6,860 bases of DNA from Lachnospiraceae bacterium UBA2864 (lineage in GTDB: Bacteria > Bacillota > Clostridia > Lachnospirales > Lachnospiraceae): contig DEFA01000017.1 of the NCBI GenBank assembly GCA_002350525.1, positions 165,422 through 172,281 on the forward strand, written 5' to 3'. This document shows, piece after piece, positions 6,711 through 6,860 of the stretch; position 1 is the first letter of the stretch, and each line of letters starts with the position of its first letter. Made by a program: the position numbers and the translations under genes. A model generated the notes under the pieces. The model did no database searches and had not been told where the DNA came from. It saw only the letters and a program-made list of their open reading frames with translations.

Positions 6711-6718
6711 AAAGGAGG
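6711..6718 (+). promoter_or_regulatory. Strong ribosome binding site deciding a GTG start
   Basis: AAAGGAGG is a near-perfect Shine-Dalgarno sequence, 8 nt before GTG at 6727 and separated from it by a G and a run of seven T. Later in-frame ATG codons (6748, 6772) lack such a site and would cut into the signal peptide. Confidence 0.85.
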
Positions 6719-6726
6719 GTTTTTTT

Positions 6727-6860
6727 GTGAAGAAGTTTAAGAAGGCTATGGCTCTTTCACTTTCACTTGCTATGGGACTTTCAGTAGTAGCTTGTGGTAA
6801 TGAGCCGGCAACAGAGGCAGCTACTACAGAAGCAGCAACAGAAGCAGCAACAGAGGCAGC
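6727..6860 (+). CDS. Lipoprotein N-terminus, partial (possibly an ABC transporter solute-binding protein)
   Basis: The gene starts with GTG and runs off the right edge; 44 complete codons are visible. Residues 1-6 (MKKFKK) are a basic n-region, 7-19 a hydrophobic core, and 20-23 (VVAC) a lipobox, so Cys23 should be lipidated and the protein anchored outside the membrane. After CGNEPA comes a linker of TEAA repeats. In Clostridia this layout is common in solute-binding lipoproteins of ABC transporters, but no ligand-binding domain is in the window, so that is inference and another surface lipoprotein is possible. The frame assignment is firm because signal peptide, lipobox and ribosome site agree. 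Expression is probably controlled by the operator at the promoter and by the long structured leader. Confidence 0.85.
   Translation, partial: MKKFKKAMALSLSLAMGLSVVACGNEPATEAATTEAATEAATEA
6811..6860 (+). repeat. 12-bp tandem repeats encoding TEAA
   Basis: Units of ACAGARGCAGCN occur at 6811, 6826, 6838 and 6850 (the last cut by the edge), with one extra ACT codon at 6823-6825. They encode a flexible Thr/Glu/Ala linker just after the lipidated cysteine. Near-identical units suggest slippage-driven length change. The array may continue past the edge. Confidence 0.85.

Noticed and set aside
6529..6711. Minus-strand open frame of 60 residues across the lipoprotein leader
   Set aside because: It has no ribosome site or recognisable product and is antisense to the structured leader; the plus-strand promoter and operator explain the region better.
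6711..6726. T-run after GGAGGG as a possible terminator U-tract for the leader
   Set aside because: No stable stem sits directly before it; only a 4-bp GGTA/TACC pairing is visible, and the Shine-Dalgarno site with a GTG start explains the sequence.

Overview
The window looks like part of a low-to-mid GC Firmicutes chromosome, most likely a Lachnospiraceae-type gut or rumen anaerobe (Butyrivibrio or Pseudobutyrivibrio-like). This rests on family recognition: a Bacillus-type GH13 alpha-amylase, a YerC/YecD TrpR-like regulator, a DUF1836 protein, strong GGAGG ribosome sites, and a lipoprotein with a TEAA-rich linker. No marker gene fixes the genus.

Positions 1-5292 hold five plus-strand genes packed end to end, which reads as one operon: alpha-amylase (5' end outside the window), a YerC-type DNA-binding protein, a CNNM/CorC-HlyC membrane protein with CBS domains, a DUF1836 MerR-like protein, and an ABC-F ATPase of the YbiT/YkpA group. 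Gaps are -1, 6, -17 and 15 nt. The last gene has the most distinctive protein. Its first nucleotide-binding domain keeps Walker A, Walker B and the H-loop but lacks a normal signature. Its second keeps the signature and Walker B but has lost the Walker A lysine and the H-loop histidine. In a head-to-tail sandwich this leaves one complete and one degenerate ATP site.

Positions 5293-5460 contain a large inverted repeat with an A-tract on one side and a T-tract on the other. It fits a bidirectional terminator between the operon and the convergent minus-strand gene at 5461-6366. That gene encodes an unrecognised 301-residue protein with one membrane span, a charged cytoplasmic N-terminal region and an extracellular C-terminal domain.

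Positions 6367-6726 (360 nt) carry no gene but are rich in signals. There is a sigma-A-like promoter for the minus-strand gene, and a divergent promoter for a lipoprotein gene that starts with GTG at 6727 and runs off the right edge. The lipoprotein promoter is overlaid by three copies of a TGTGACA-type half-site in alternating orientation, a probable operator. It is followed by a leader of about 195 nt with several hairpins and at least one pair of mutually exclusive pairings, a candidate cis-regulatory RNA of no class I can name.

The operator plus structured leader, and the asymmetric ABC-F ATPase, are the two parts most worth a second look. I see no mobile element, CRISPR array, tRNA or rRNA.
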